A stretch of 64,000 nt of DNA from Amycolatopsis albispora. GTDB lineage: Bacteria; Actinomycetota; Actinomycetes; Mycobacteriales; Pseudonocardiaceae. Location: assembly GCF_003312875.1 (NCBI RefSeq), contig NZ_CP015163.1, positions 124,001-188,000 on the forward strand. The letters are read 5' to 3'. Below are positions 50,618 through 59,547 of this stretch, in pieces. The notes under the pieces are model-generated. The model saw only the letters and a program-made list of their open reading frames with translations, did not search any database and had not been told where the DNA came from. The position numbers and the translations under genes were made by a program. Each line of letters begins with the position of its first letter. Position 1 is the stretch's first letter.

Positions 50618-51517
50618 TCAGTCGGTGGGCAGCGGGGTGACGTCGAGTTCGGCGCCGACGACGTTCGCGCGTAGCTGGTTGACCAGTCGCAGCGCGTCGA
50701 CGGCGGTGTCGTGCGTGGCGGCCGCGACGCTCAGGGTCAGCGCGTGCGCCAGCACGAGCCCGGCGGTCACCTCGCTCGCGGCGGTGGTCGTCGACTGCGG
50801 GGTGGACAGCACCGCGTGCACCTTCGGCGCGAGCGACATGCCGAGGCTCTCGGTGATCACCACGACCTTGGCGCCCACCGCGCCGGCGTGCTCGACCAGC
50901 ACCGAGATCTCCCGGAACTGCCGGATCGGCGCGAAGACCACCACCACCTCGTCCTCGCGCAGGGTGAGCAGCTCGTCGGCGAGCCGGAAGCCGGTGGTGC
51001 CCGCGCCCCGCGCGCGCACGCCGATGCGGGTGAGCGAGAGGCACAGGTAGTCGGCGAGGCCGGCGGCCGGGCCGATGCCGTAGGTCAGCACGGCGGGCGC
51101 GGCGATCAGCGCGTCGACCGCCCGCTGCCACGACTCGGTGTCGAGCCCGCGGCGCAGCTGGCCGAGCAGGCCGATGGTGTCGTCCAGCACGCGCGCCACC
51201 TGGTTGTCCGCTGTGGACACCCGCGCCAGGCGGTCGTCCATGGTGGCCGCCAGGTCGCGCTGCCGGGTCAGCACGCCGAGCATGCTCCGCTTCAGCTCGC
51301 GGAAACCCCGGTACCCCAAGGCTTTCGCGGCCCGGACCACGGTCGCGTCGCTGGTGCCGGTGCGGGCGCCCAGCTCACTGGCCGAACAGGACACCACCAC
51401 CTCGGGGTGGTCGGCCATGAACTCGGCGACCATCCGCTCGCTAGTGGACATGGCATCGGCCAGCGCCGCCACGCGTTCGTGGAGCGGCGGGTCCGAGTCG
51501 TTACTTGTAGTTTTCAT
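50618..51517 (-). CDS. MurR/RpiR-family transcriptional regulator
   Basis: A 299-residue regulator with an RpiR-type N-terminal helix-turn-helix (ELGARTGTSDATVVRAAKAL, residues about 47-66) and a SIS domain (residues about 125-270, GIGPAAGLADYLCLSLTRIG, VVVITESLGMSLAPKVHAVL) that binds a phosphosugar or similar ligand. It diverges from the six-gene amine-oxidase/hydantoinase/TctCBA operon, for which it is the obvious regulator. The ATG at 51517 lies inside a palindrome that probably is its operator. Confidence 0.9.
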   Translation of the reverse strand: MKTTSNDSDPPLHERVAALADAMSTSERMVAEFMADHPEVVVSCSASELGARTGTSDATVVRAAKALGYRGFRELKRSMLGVLTRQRDLAATMDDRLARVSTADNQVARVLDDTIGLLGQLRRGLDTESWQRAVDALIAAPAVLTYGIGPAAGLADYLCLSLTRIGVRARGAGTTGFRLADELLTLREDEVVVVFAPIRQFREISVLVEHAGAVGAKVVVITESLGMSLAPKVHAVLSTPQSTTTAASEVTAGLVLAHALTLSVAAATHDTAVDALRLVNQLRANVVGAELDVTPLPTD

Positions 51518-51554
51518 TACAGCATTGACCTTTTCTCGTCGTGTTGCCTACATT
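51506..51554 (+). promoter_or_regulatory. operator and promoter of the hydantoinase-TctCBA operon
   Basis: TGTAGTTTTCATTACA (51506-51521) has TGTA/TACA arms in the style of known RpiR/HexR operators. It directly precedes TTGACC (51525-51530), an 18-bp spacer and TACATT (51549-51554), a strong promoter pointing at the operon, and it includes the regulator's own start codon. Confidence 0.65.
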
Positions 51555-51594
51555 AGCCCGCATCGCCGAGCCCGTACACCGTGTGGAGGTAAAC

Positions 51595-52755
51595 ATGTCC
51601 GACCGGGGTCCAGGCCTCGATGCCGACGTGGTGGTGATCGGCGTCGGCACGATGGGCAGCATGGCGCTCTGGCGCCTCGCCGCGGCCGGGATCAGGGCCA
51701 TCGGCATCGAGCAGCACACCGAACTCGGGCACGAGCACGGCGCCGCCGGCGGGCGGACCCGGATCTTCCGCGTCGCCTACAAGGAAGGCGCCTGGTACGT
51801 CCCGCTGCTGCGGCGCGCGGCCGGGTACTGGCGCGAACTGGCCGAGGCGACCGGCGCGCGGATCCTGCTGCCGACCGGCGCGCTCAGCATCGGCTCACCC
51901 GACCATCCCGACGTTGCCGAGGTGCTGCGCAGCGCCGAGGAGTTCGGCATCCCGCACGAACGGCTCGACCACGACCAGCTCGCCGCGCGCTACCCGCAGC
52001 ACGTGCTGCGCGAGAACGACGTCGGCGTGCTCGACCCGCAGGGCGGCCTGCTGTTCCCGTCCGCCGCCATCCGCGCCGCCGCCGGGCTCGCCCGCGACCT
52101 CGGCGCCGAAGTGCGGACCGGCGTGCGCTGCACCGGACTCGACGAAGCGGGCGGGCACGTCCGCGTGCACACCTCCGACGGGGTGCTCACGGCGGGCCGC
52201 GTACTGGTCTGCGGGGGACCGTGGACCGCCGAACTGCTGCCGGGCGTGCGCGGGCGCTACGAGGTGCGCCGGGTGGTGCTGCACTGGTTCCGCGCCACCG
52301 ATCCCGCCGCGTTCGCCCCCGACCGCTTCCCGGTCGGCATCCGGCGCAGCGGCCCGGAGGCCGGGCTGTCCTTCTTCCCGCCGGACGGGGACGGCCTGGT
52401 CAAGGTGAACCTGCACGTGCCGAAGGAAACCGTGCCCGATCTGTCCACATTCGACAAAGCCGTGCCGCCCGCATACACCCGGCGGGTCGAGGCGGCCGTC
52501 GGGGGCCTGTTCACCGGGCTCGAACCCGCCGCGGCGGGCGCGGCGGCGTTCGTCGAGGGCTACACCCCGGACAACCACGGGCTCATCGGCGCCCCGCCCG
52601 GTTTCGAGCGGGTCGTGTCGATGAGCGGCTTCTCGGGGCACGGGTTCAAGCTCTCGCCCGTGTTCTCCGCACTCGCCGTCGACGCCCTGCTCGGCGGCGG
52701 CGATCCCCTTCCCGCCCGGCTCCAGCTGGCCAGGACCTTCCAGGAGACCGCATGA
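51595..52755 (+). CDS. FAD-dependent amine oxidase, sarcosine-oxidase (SolA)-like
   Basis: A 386-residue flavoprotein of the monomeric sarcosine-oxidase / N-methyltryptophan-oxidase family. It has the FAD motif VVVIGVGTMGSMALWRLAAA (residues about 11-30; GxGxxGS) and the end motif GFSGHGFKLSPVFSALAVDA with the covalent-flavin region. In the family the flavin cysteine lies in this part; here the residue is not a Cys (SGHGFKL), so FAD may be bound non-covalently. It should oxidise a secondary amine. ATG at 51595 has GGAGG upstream; stop overlaps the next gene by 4 bp. Confidence 0.87.
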   Translation: MSDRGPGLDADVVVIGVGTMGSMALWRLAAAGIRAIGIEQHTELGHEHGAAGGRTRIFRVAYKEGAWYVPLLRRAAGYWRELAEATGARILLPTGALSIGSPDHPDVAEVLRSAEEFGIPHERLDHDQLAARYPQHVLRENDVGVLDPQGGLLFPSAAIRAAAGLARDLGAEVRTGVRCTGLDEAGGHVRVHTSDGVLTAGRVLVCGGPWTAELLPGVRGRYEVRRVVLHWFRATDPAAFAPDRFPVGIRRSGPEAGLSFFPPDGDGLVKVNLHVPKETVPDLSTFDKAVPPAYTRRVEAAVGGLFTGLEPAAAGAAAFVEGYTPDNHGLIGAPPGFERVVSMSGFSGHGFKLSPVFSALAVDALLGGGDPLPARLQLARTFQETA

Positions 52756-54803
52756 TCCGCATCGGAGTCGACGTCGGCGGCACCTTCACCGACGTGACCG
52801 CGCTGGACACCGGCACCGGCCGGTTCCACATCTTCAAGCTGCCCTCCACCGGCCACGACCAGTCGATCGCGGTCGCCGACGGCATCCGGCACGTGCTCGC
52901 CGACGCGGGCAGGGCGCCCGGCGACGTCACCTACCTCGGTCACGGCACCACCGTCGCCACCAACGCGCTGCTGGAACTGAAGGGCGCCACCACCGCGCTG
53001 CTGGTGACCGGCGGCGTGCCGGACGTGCTGGAGATCGCGCGTCAGCGGCGGCCGCACCTCTACGACCTGTTCGCCGACAAACCACGCGTGCTCGTCCCGC
53101 GTGAACTGACTTTTGGTGTCACCGAACGGCTTGCCGCGTCCGGTGCGGTGGTCACCGAGCTGACCGACGCCGAAATCGACCGCGTGGCGGGCGAACTGGC
53201 GGCGTCGGGCGCCGAATCCGTGGCCATCTGCTTCCTGCACAGCTACCGCGATGCGACCCACGAGATCCGCGTGGAAGAGGCGCTGGCACGGCGGCTGCCG
53301 GAGCTGTTCACCTCGCGCTCCAGCCGGGTCGCGCCGGAATTCCGCGAGTACGAGCGGTTTTCCACCGCGGTGATCAACTCGTTCATCGGGCCGGTGGTGT
53401 CCCGCTACATCCGCCGCCTCGGCGAGCGCGTCGCGGAAGCGGGCCTGCCGGTCGGTCCGCGCGTGATCCAGTCCAACGGCGGGCTCGCCTCCACCGACGC
53501 GGTGGCCGAACGCCCGGTGACCACGCTGCTGTCCGGTCCCAGCGCGGGTGTGGTCGGCGCCAGCTACCTGGCCGGGCTCGCCGGGATCGGCGACCTGATC
53601 ACCTTCGACATGGGTGGCACCTCCACCGACGTGTGCCTGATCCGGGGCGGGCGGCCCGCTTCGGCCAACGAGCGCGGGCTCGGCGGTTACCCGATCCGCG
53701 TGCCGTCGGTCGATGTGCACACCATCGGCGCCGGTGGCGGCAGCATCGCTTCGGTCGACGGCGCGGGCGGGCTGCGCGTCGGGCCGGAGAGCGCGGGTGC
53801 CCGGCCCGGTCCGGCCGCCTACGGCCACGGTGGCACGGAACCGACCACCACCGACGCGAACGTGGTGCGGGGCAGGCAGAACCCGGAAAGCGCGCTGGGC
53901 GGGGCGATGCCCATCGACAGCGCCGCCGCCGAACGCGCCGTCGCCACCGTCGCGAACGGACTCGGCACGAGCGTGGTCGAGGCCGCGCGCGGCATCGGCA
54001 GGCTGGCGAACTCCCACATGGCGCGGGCGGTGCGCCAGGTTTCGGTGGAGGCGGGGGAGGACCCGCGCGAGTACGTGCTGATGGCCTACGGCGGGGCCGG
54101 GCCGCTGCACGCGGCCGAGGTGGCCGCCGAGGTCGGCATGACCCGGCTGCTGATCCCGCCGAACCCCGGCACCCTCTGCGCGCTGGGGTTGCTGGTCAGC
54201 GATGTGCGCAGCGAGTTCACCAGCTCGTTCCTGCGCCGGGCCGAGCCGGAGACGCTGCCCGCGCTCAACGCCGCCGTCGCCGCGCTGGTCGCCGAGGGAC
54301 AGGCGTGGCTGGCCGAGGAAGCCCGCATCGCGGAACGGCACGAGGTCACCATTCTCGCCGACGCGCGTTACCCGCGGCAGAACTTCGAACTGCGCATCCC
54401 GTTGCCGCAGCGGCTCGACGAAGCCTCGCTCGCGTCGGTGATCGCCGATTTCCACGCCCAGCACGAGAAAGCGTACGGCTTCGCGCACCCGGAATCGCCC
54501 GTGCAACTGGTCAACCTCCGTGCCATCGCCCACGGCGAGGTGGCCAAGCCGGACCTGCCGAGGGTCGCGGCCGGGTCGCCAGGGCTCGAACCGGATGCGC
54601 TGCTCGGCACCCGCGACGTCGACTTCGGCGGCGACCGCGGCGCGGTGCCCACGCCGGTGCTCGACCGGGCGAAACTCCGGTCCGGCAACACCTTCACCGG
54701 ACCGGCGATCGTCGAACAGCTCGACTCGACCACCGTGGTCCCGCCGGGGTGGTCGTCCACAGTGGACGAACTGGGCAACCTGCTGATCGAGGTGGTGGCA
54801 TGA
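52752..54803 (+). CDS. hyuA: hydantoinase/oxoprolinase family, subunit A (HyuA)
   Basis: A 683-residue ATP-dependent subunit. ATP-binding blocks are MIRIGVDVGGTFTDVTALDT (residues 1-20), LSGPSAGVVGASYLAGLAGI and LITFDMGGTSTDVCLIRGG. It cleaves a five-membered lactam or hydantoin ring together with subunit B, using ATP. Substrates in the family are N-methylhydantoin, 5-oxoproline or acetone; none can be chosen here. Start and stop each overlap the neighbouring gene by 4 bp, so the operon is tightly coupled. Confidence 0.92.
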   Translation: MIRIGVDVGGTFTDVTALDTGTGRFHIFKLPSTGHDQSIAVADGIRHVLADAGRAPGDVTYLGHGTTVATNALLELKGATTALLVTGGVPDVLEIARQRRPHLYDLFADKPRVLVPRELTFGVTERLAASGAVVTELTDAEIDRVAGELAASGAESVAICFLHSYRDATHEIRVEEALARRLPELFTSRSSRVAPEFREYERFSTAVINSFIGPVVSRYIRRLGERVAEAGLPVGPRVIQSNGGLASTDAVAERPVTTLLSGPSAGVVGASYLAGLAGIGDLITFDMGGTSTDVCLIRGGRPASANERGLGGYPIRVPSVDVHTIGAGGGSIASVDGAGGLRVGPESAGARPGPAAYGHGGTEPTTTDANVVRGRQNPESALGGAMPIDSAAAERAVATVANGLGTSVVEAARGIGRLANSHMARAVRQVSVEAGEDPREYVLMAYGGAGPLHAAEVAAEVGMTRLLIPPNPGTLCALGLLVSDVRSEFTSSFLRRAEPETLPALNAAVAALVAEGQAWLAEEARIAERHEVTILADARYPRQNFELRIPLPQRLDEASLASVIADFHAQHEKAYGFAHPESPVQLVNLRAIAHGEVAKPDLPRVAAGSPGLEPDALLGTRDVDFGGDRGAVPTPVLDRAKLRSGNTFTGPAIVEQLDSTTVVPPGWSSTVDELGNLLIEVVA

Positions 54804-56521
54804 CCGTGGTGGACCAGGTGAGCGTGCAGGTGATCGGCAACGCCATGCTGTCGGTGGCCGAGGAGATGGGCGCGGTGCTGCGGCGCGCGAGCTACTCGAC
54901 GAACATCAAGGAGCGGGTGGACTGCTCCACCGCGTTGTTCGACGCGCGGGGCAGGCTGGTCGCGCAGGCCGAGCACATCCCCATCCACATGGGCTCGATG
55001 CAGGGCCTGGTGCAGGCGCTGCTCGACCAGCGGGGTGCCCAGCTGCGGCCCGGCGACGTCTACATCACCAACGATCCGTACACCGGCGGCGGCACCCACC
55101 TGCCCGACATCACCATGGTGGCGCCGGTGTTCCACGACGGCGGGCTGGTCGGGTTCAGCGCCGACATCGCCCACCACTCCGACGTCGGCGGGCACGTGCC
55201 CGGCAGCAACTCGGGCGACTCCACCAGCATCTTCCAGGAGGGCCTGCGCATCCCGATGGTGCGCTTCATGATCGACGGCGCGGTCAACGAAGAGGTGCTG
55301 GCTTTTGTCACGCTCAACTCCCGGCTGCCCGAGGAACGCCGGGGTGATCTGCTGGCCCAGCTCGCCGCCGTGCACACCGGCGGCCGCCGGTTCGCCGAAC
55401 TGCACGGGAAGTACGGCAGTGACGTCATCGACGCGGCGTGCGCGCAGCTGCTCGCCTACGCCCGGCGGCGGCTGGAGGTGGCCGTCGCCGCGATCCCGGA
55501 CGGCACCTACACCGCCGCCGACTGGCTCGACAGCGACCACCCCGGCCAGGAGCCGATCCGCATCCAGACCGCGATCACCGTGTCGGGCGAGCAGATCTCG
55601 ATCGACTTCGCCGGGACCGGGCGGCAGGCCGAGGTGGCCATCAACGTGGTGCGCTCGGCGCTGGAAGCGACCGTCTACTACGCACTCAAGGCGGCGCTCG
55701 ACCCGGACATCCCGGCCAACGGCGGGTTCTTCGACGCCGTGCGCATCGAGGCCCCGCTCGGCAGCATCGTCAACCCGCGCCCGCCCGCGGCGGTCGCGGC
55801 CAGGACGGACGCCTGCCAGCGGGTGGCCGACGTGCTGCTCGCCGCGCTCGCCAAGGCGGTGCCAGGGCGTGTCCCGGCCGGTTCGCACAGCTCCATCACC
55901 TACGTCACCTTCGCCGGTCCCGACGAGGAGTTCTTCGTCTATCCCGAGGTGATCGCGGGTGGTGCCGGGGCGCGCTCGGACCGCGACGGGCTCGACGCCG
56001 TGCAGGTGCACGTCACCAACTCGTCGAACCTGCCGATCGAGGCGCTGGAGCTGGAGTACCCGCTGCGCGTGGACACCTACGAGCTGATCACCGACTCCGG
56101 TGGCGCGGGCGAGCACCGCGGCGGGCTCGGCGTCCGGCGCGACATCCGGGTCCTGTCCGGGCAGGCCGACTTCTCCGCGCACGCCGATCGGCAGACCTTC
56201 CCGCCGCTCGGGCTCGCCGGTGGCAATAACGGCACCACCGGCAAGTTCATCCTGCGGCCCGGCACCGATGGCGAGACCACGCTGCCCGGCGGCCGCGTTT
56301 CTGGGATTGCCTTGGAACGCGGCGACGTCGTGCGCATCGAAAGCCCTGGCTCGGGTGGCTACGGCGATCCGCTCGCACGGCCCGCCGAACTGGTCGCCCG
56401 TGATGTCGCCCAGGGCCGGGTCAGTGCGGAAAGCGCGCGGTCGGACTACGGCGTGGTGCTGACCGATGACGGCGTGCTCGACGCCGAGGCCACCGCACGT
56501 GTGCGCGGGCAAGCGGGGTGA
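54800..56521 (+). CDS. hyuB: hydantoinase/oxoprolinase family, subunit B (HyuB)
   Basis: A 573-residue partner of HyuA. Typical blocks are AVLRRASYSTNIKERVDCST, IPIHMGSMQGLVQALLDQRG, DVYITNDPYTGGGTHLPDIT and the C-terminal IESPGSGGYGDPLARP. It forms the catalytic complex with HyuA; length and motifs are complete. The ATG overlaps the hyuA stop (ATGA), and the stop overlaps the TctC start (GTGA). Confidence 0.92.
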   Translation: MTVVDQVSVQVIGNAMLSVAEEMGAVLRRASYSTNIKERVDCSTALFDARGRLVAQAEHIPIHMGSMQGLVQALLDQRGAQLRPGDVYITNDPYTGGGTHLPDITMVAPVFHDGGLVGFSADIAHHSDVGGHVPGSNSGDSTSIFQEGLRIPMVRFMIDGAVNEEVLAFVTLNSRLPEERRGDLLAQLAAVHTGGRRFAELHGKYGSDVIDAACAQLLAYARRRLEVAVAAIPDGTYTAADWLDSDHPGQEPIRIQTAITVSGEQISIDFAGTGRQAEVAINVVRSALEATVYYALKAALDPDIPANGGFFDAVRIEAPLGSIVNPRPPAAVAARTDACQRVADVLLAALAKAVPGRVPAGSHSSITYVTFAGPDEEFFVYPEVIAGGAGARSDRDGLDAVQVHVTNSSNLPIEALELEYPLRVDTYELITDSGGAGEHRGGLGVRRDIRVLSGQADFSAHADRQTFPPLGLAGGNNGTTGKFILRPGTDGETTLPGGRVSGIALERGDVVRIESPGSGGYGDPLARPAELVARDVAQGRVSAESARSDYGVVLTDDGVLDAEATARVRGQAG

Positions 56522-57510
56522 GGGCGATGCGAGCCTTCCCGCGGGCGGTGGTGGCGGTGTGCGCCGCCGCCCTGCTCACCTCGTGCGCCGCGGCGGCGGA
56601 AACCGCGCAGACCTTCCCGGGCCGGTCGATCGACTACGTGGTGCCCTTCGCCGCGGGCGGCTCGACCGACATCGCCGCCCGCGCCGGGGCCGAAGCGCTG
56701 TCCGACCGGCTGGGCGTGCCGGTCAACGTGATCAACAAGCCCGGCGCGGACCAGATCATCGGGGTCAGCTCGGTGCGCTCGGCCGAGGCCGACGGGTACA
56801 CGCTGCTCGCCGACGGCGCCGGGTCCAGCTCCATCCAGGGCCTGCTGCCGTACGTGCCCTACGACTGGGCCGACCGCACCTTCGTTGCGAAGTTCGCCGC
56901 CGGACCGCACGTCTACGTCGTCGGCGGTGACTCGCCCTACCGGACCTACGACGAGGTGGTCGCGGCGGCCAAGCAGGACCCGGACCGCTTCACCGTCGGC
57001 TGGATCGGCGGCAGCAGCACCAGCGACTACGCGACACTGCAGTTCCTGGCGGAGAACGGCATCGACGCCGCGCGGGTGCAGCGGGTGCCGTTCCGCAGCT
57101 CCGGCGAGGTGATGCGCGCGGTCGCCGCCGGGGACATCGACTTCGGCGCGGGCGGTGCGAGTTCGGCGTTCAGCCTCAGCAAAACCGGGAAGCTGCGGTC
57201 GATCGCGCTGACCGGGGACAAGCCGGTGAGCAAGCTCAAGGGTGTGCCCACCGCCGCCGAACTCGGGCACCCCGGGCTGGACATGCAGTACTGGGTCGGC
57301 GTTTCCGCACCGCCGGGCCTGCCCGCCGACCTCACCGCGAAACTCGGGGACGCCGTCGCCGCCATCGCGCAGGACAAGGCGTTCGCCGGCAAGCTCGACG
57401 CGGTGGGCCTCTCCCCGGCCGTGCTCACCGGTGCCGAACTGCGCGCGGACATCGACCGCGAGAAGAACCGCTTCGCCGCGTTGTCACAGCAGATCGGCGT
57501 CGCGGGCTGA
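56518..57510 (+). CDS. tctC: tripartite tricarboxylate transporter substrate-binding protein (TctC)
   Basis: A 330-residue periplasmic-type binding lipoprotein. A lipobox LLTSC (Cys23) anchors it to the membrane. The TctC blocks DYVVPFAAGGSTDIAARAGA, VNVINKPGADQIIGVSSV and DIDFGAGGASSAFSLSKTGK are present. It would capture a carboxylated substrate outside the cell and deliver it to TctA-TctB. GTG at 56518 overlaps hyuB; an ATG three codons later is possible. Confidence 0.92.
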   Translation: MRAMRAFPRAVVAVCAAALLTSCAAAAETAQTFPGRSIDYVVPFAAGGSTDIAARAGAEALSDRLGVPVNVINKPGADQIIGVSSVRSAEADGYTLLADGAGSSSIQGLLPYVPYDWADRTFVAKFAAGPHVYVVGGDSPYRTYDEVVAAAKQDPDRFTVGWIGGSSTSDYATLQFLAENGIDAARVQRVPFRSSGEVMRAVAAGDIDFGAGGASSAFSLSKTGKLRSIALTGDKPVSKLKGVPTAAELGHPGLDMQYWVGVSAPPGLPADLTAKLGDAVAAIAQDKAFAGKLDAVGLSPAVLTGAELRADIDREKNRFAALSQQIGVAG

Positions 57511-57544
57511 ACTTCCTTTTCCTCCCACGTTTTCAGGAGGTCCC

Positions 57545-58024
57545 ATGGCCACGGCCACTCGCGCACCGGGCGCCTACGCGCCGATGCTGGTGCTACTGCT
57601 GCTCGCCGGACTGTCCATAGAGGAGGGTCTGCGGCTGCTGCTCACCGTGGACCCGGCCGCGCAGGCCGATCCGGCAGGCTGGTACGTCCTGGTGCTCGGC
57701 GCCGTGCTCGCAGTGACCAGCGCCGTTGCCGAACGCCCTTCGCGGGTCGTTGCGGAGGAAAGCCCCGGCGGCGGCACCCCGCGTCCCGCGACCCCGCGCC
57801 GCGACATGGCCGTCTGCCTGCTGCTGGTGGCCGTCTACGCCGCGCTGCTCGGCACGCTGGGGTACGTCGTCGCCGGGGTGGTGGTGGTTTTTGCCTTCCT
57901 GCGGGTGATCTCCCGCTACGGCTGGCTGAAGTCCACTGTGTACACACTGGTGATCAACGCCGTGTTCACCGTCCTGTTCGAACTGTCGGGAGTGGTCCTT
58001 CCCGCCGGGATCTTCAGGTTCTGA
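57545..58024 (+). CDS. tctB: tripartite tricarboxylate transporter small subunit (TctB)
   Basis: A 159-residue membrane protein with four helices (PMLVLLLLAGLSIEEGLRLL first; INAVFTVLFELSGVVLPAGI last), as expected for TctB. The sequence is poorly conserved in the family, so its position between tctC and tctA is the main support. The ATG has AGGAGGTCCC upstream. Confidence 0.88.
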   Translation: MATATRAPGAYAPMLVLLLLAGLSIEEGLRLLLTVDPAAQADPAGWYVLVLGAVLAVTSAVAERPSRVVAEESPGGGTPRPATPRRDMAVCLLLVAVYAALLGTLGYVVAGVVVVFAFLRVISRYGWLKSTVYTLVINAVFTVLFELSGVVLPAGIFRF

Positions 58025-58036
58025 GGAGGCTGCCCG

Positions 58037-59527
58037 ATGGGTCTGTCCGAACTGCTCGCCGGTTTCGCCGAGGTCTTCCAGCCGCACGTGCTGCTGCTGG
58101 CCTTTCTCGGCTGCCTCGCCGGGACCATGGTCGGGGTGCTGCCCGGCCTCGGCCCGGTGTCGGCGATCGCGATCCTGTTCCCGCTCACCGCCTACCTGGG
58201 CCCGGCCGCGGCGATCGTGGTGCTCGCCGCGATCTACTACGGCGCCATGTACGGCGGCTCCACCAGCGCGATCCTGCTCAAGATCCCGGGTGAGGTGTCC
58301 TCGCTGCCCGCCGCGCTCGAGGGCTACCCGATGACCCAGCGCGGCCGCGCGGGTACCGCGCTCGCGATTGCCGCCGGTGCGTCCTTTGTGGCCGGGATTG
58401 CCGGCACGCTCGGGGTGTGGCTGATCGGGCCCCATCTCGCCGGGTTCGCGCTGGAGTTCGGACCGCCGGAAATGCTGGGGCTGGTGTTGTTCAGCCTCAC
58501 CGCGATCGCGGGCCTGTCCTCGGGTTCGGTGGTGCGCGGCATCGGGATGGCGGTGGCCGGGATGCTGCTCGCGTCGGTCGGGCTCGACCTGACCAGCAGC
58601 CAGCAGCGGATGACCTTCGGGTCGCTGGAACTGATGCAGGGCCTCGACATCGTGCCGGTGATGATCGGCCTGTTCGGCGTCGCCGAGGTGCTGCGCACGC
58701 TCGAACGCGGCACGCCGACCGCGCAGGCCGCGAAGGTCGGCGGTTTCCTGCCCACACGCGACGAGTTCCGCCGCAGTGCGGGGGCGGCCGGGCGCGGCAC
58801 GGTGACCGGCTTCCTGCTCGGGCTGATCCCCGGCATGCTGCCGTCGACCACCACTTTTCTCAGTTACGCCAGCGAAAAGCGGCGTGCCGAGCGCAAGGGC
58901 GGCTCGCGGTTCGGCCAGGGCGCGGTCGAAGGCATCGGCGGTCCCGAGGCGGCGAACAACGCCACCGCGATGAGCGGGTTCGTGCCGCTGTTCAGCCTCG
59001 GCATCCCGACCGGGCCGACGATGGCGCTGATCATGGCCGCGCTGATGGTCTACGGGGTGGTGCCCGGCCCGGCCATGTTCACCTCCGACAGCGACATCAC
59101 CGCCGCGGTGATCGCCAGCTTCTTCGTGGCCAACGTGATCCTGCTGGTGCTCAACCTGCCGCTGGCCGGGCTGTGGGCGAAGATCGCGAACGTGCCCTAC
59201 GGCGTGCTGGGGCCGATCATCCTGGTGTGCTGCGGGGTCGGTGCCTACACCGCGCGGAACAGCGTGTTCGACATCGTGGTCTGCCTGGTCGCCGGGGTCG
59301 CGGGCTGGGCGATGGCCAAGCGCGGGCTGCCGGTGGCGCCGTTCGTGATGGGCTTCATCCTCGGCCCGATGCTGGAGCTGTCCCTGCGGCAGACCATCGC
59401 GATTTCGCCGGTGTCGCTGCTGGAAAGCCCGATTTTCCTGTGCTTCGCGGCCGCGGCACTGGTTTCGGTCGGGCTGGCCTACCGCCTGCACCGCCGGGGC
59501 CTGGAGAAGGTGGACGCCAACGCCTGA
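58037..59527 (+). CDS. tctA: tripartite tricarboxylate transporter large subunit (TctA)
   Basis: A 496-residue membrane protein with about 11 helices. The TctA signature blocks are GVLPGLGPVSAIAILFPLTA, IYYGAMYGGSTSAILLKIPG and FSLGIPTGPTMALIMAALMV. It is the channel of the three-part, proton-driven transporter. The ATG follows CTGAGGAGGCTGCCCG. It is the last gene of the operon; no terminator hairpin is obvious. Confidence 0.95.
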   Translation: MGLSELLAGFAEVFQPHVLLLAFLGCLAGTMVGVLPGLGPVSAIAILFPLTAYLGPAAAIVVLAAIYYGAMYGGSTSAILLKIPGEVSSLPAALEGYPMTQRGRAGTALAIAAGASFVAGIAGTLGVWLIGPHLAGFALEFGPPEMLGLVLFSLTAIAGLSSGSVVRGIGMAVAGMLLASVGLDLTSSQQRMTFGSLELMQGLDIVPVMIGLFGVAEVLRTLERGTPTAQAAKVGGFLPTRDEFRRSAGAAGRGTVTGFLLGLIPGMLPSTTTFLSYASEKRRAERKGGSRFGQGAVEGIGGPEAANNATAMSGFVPLFSLGIPTGPTMALIMAALMVYGVVPGPAMFTSDSDITAAVIASFFVANVILLVLNLPLAGLWAKIANVPYGVLGPIILVCCGVGAYTARNSVFDIVVCLVAGVAGWAMAKRGLPVAPFVMGFILGPMLELSLRQTIAISPVSLLESPIFLCFAAAALVSVGLAYRLHRRGLEKVDANA

Positions 59528-59547
59528 GCCGGTGGTTCTCGGAGGAC

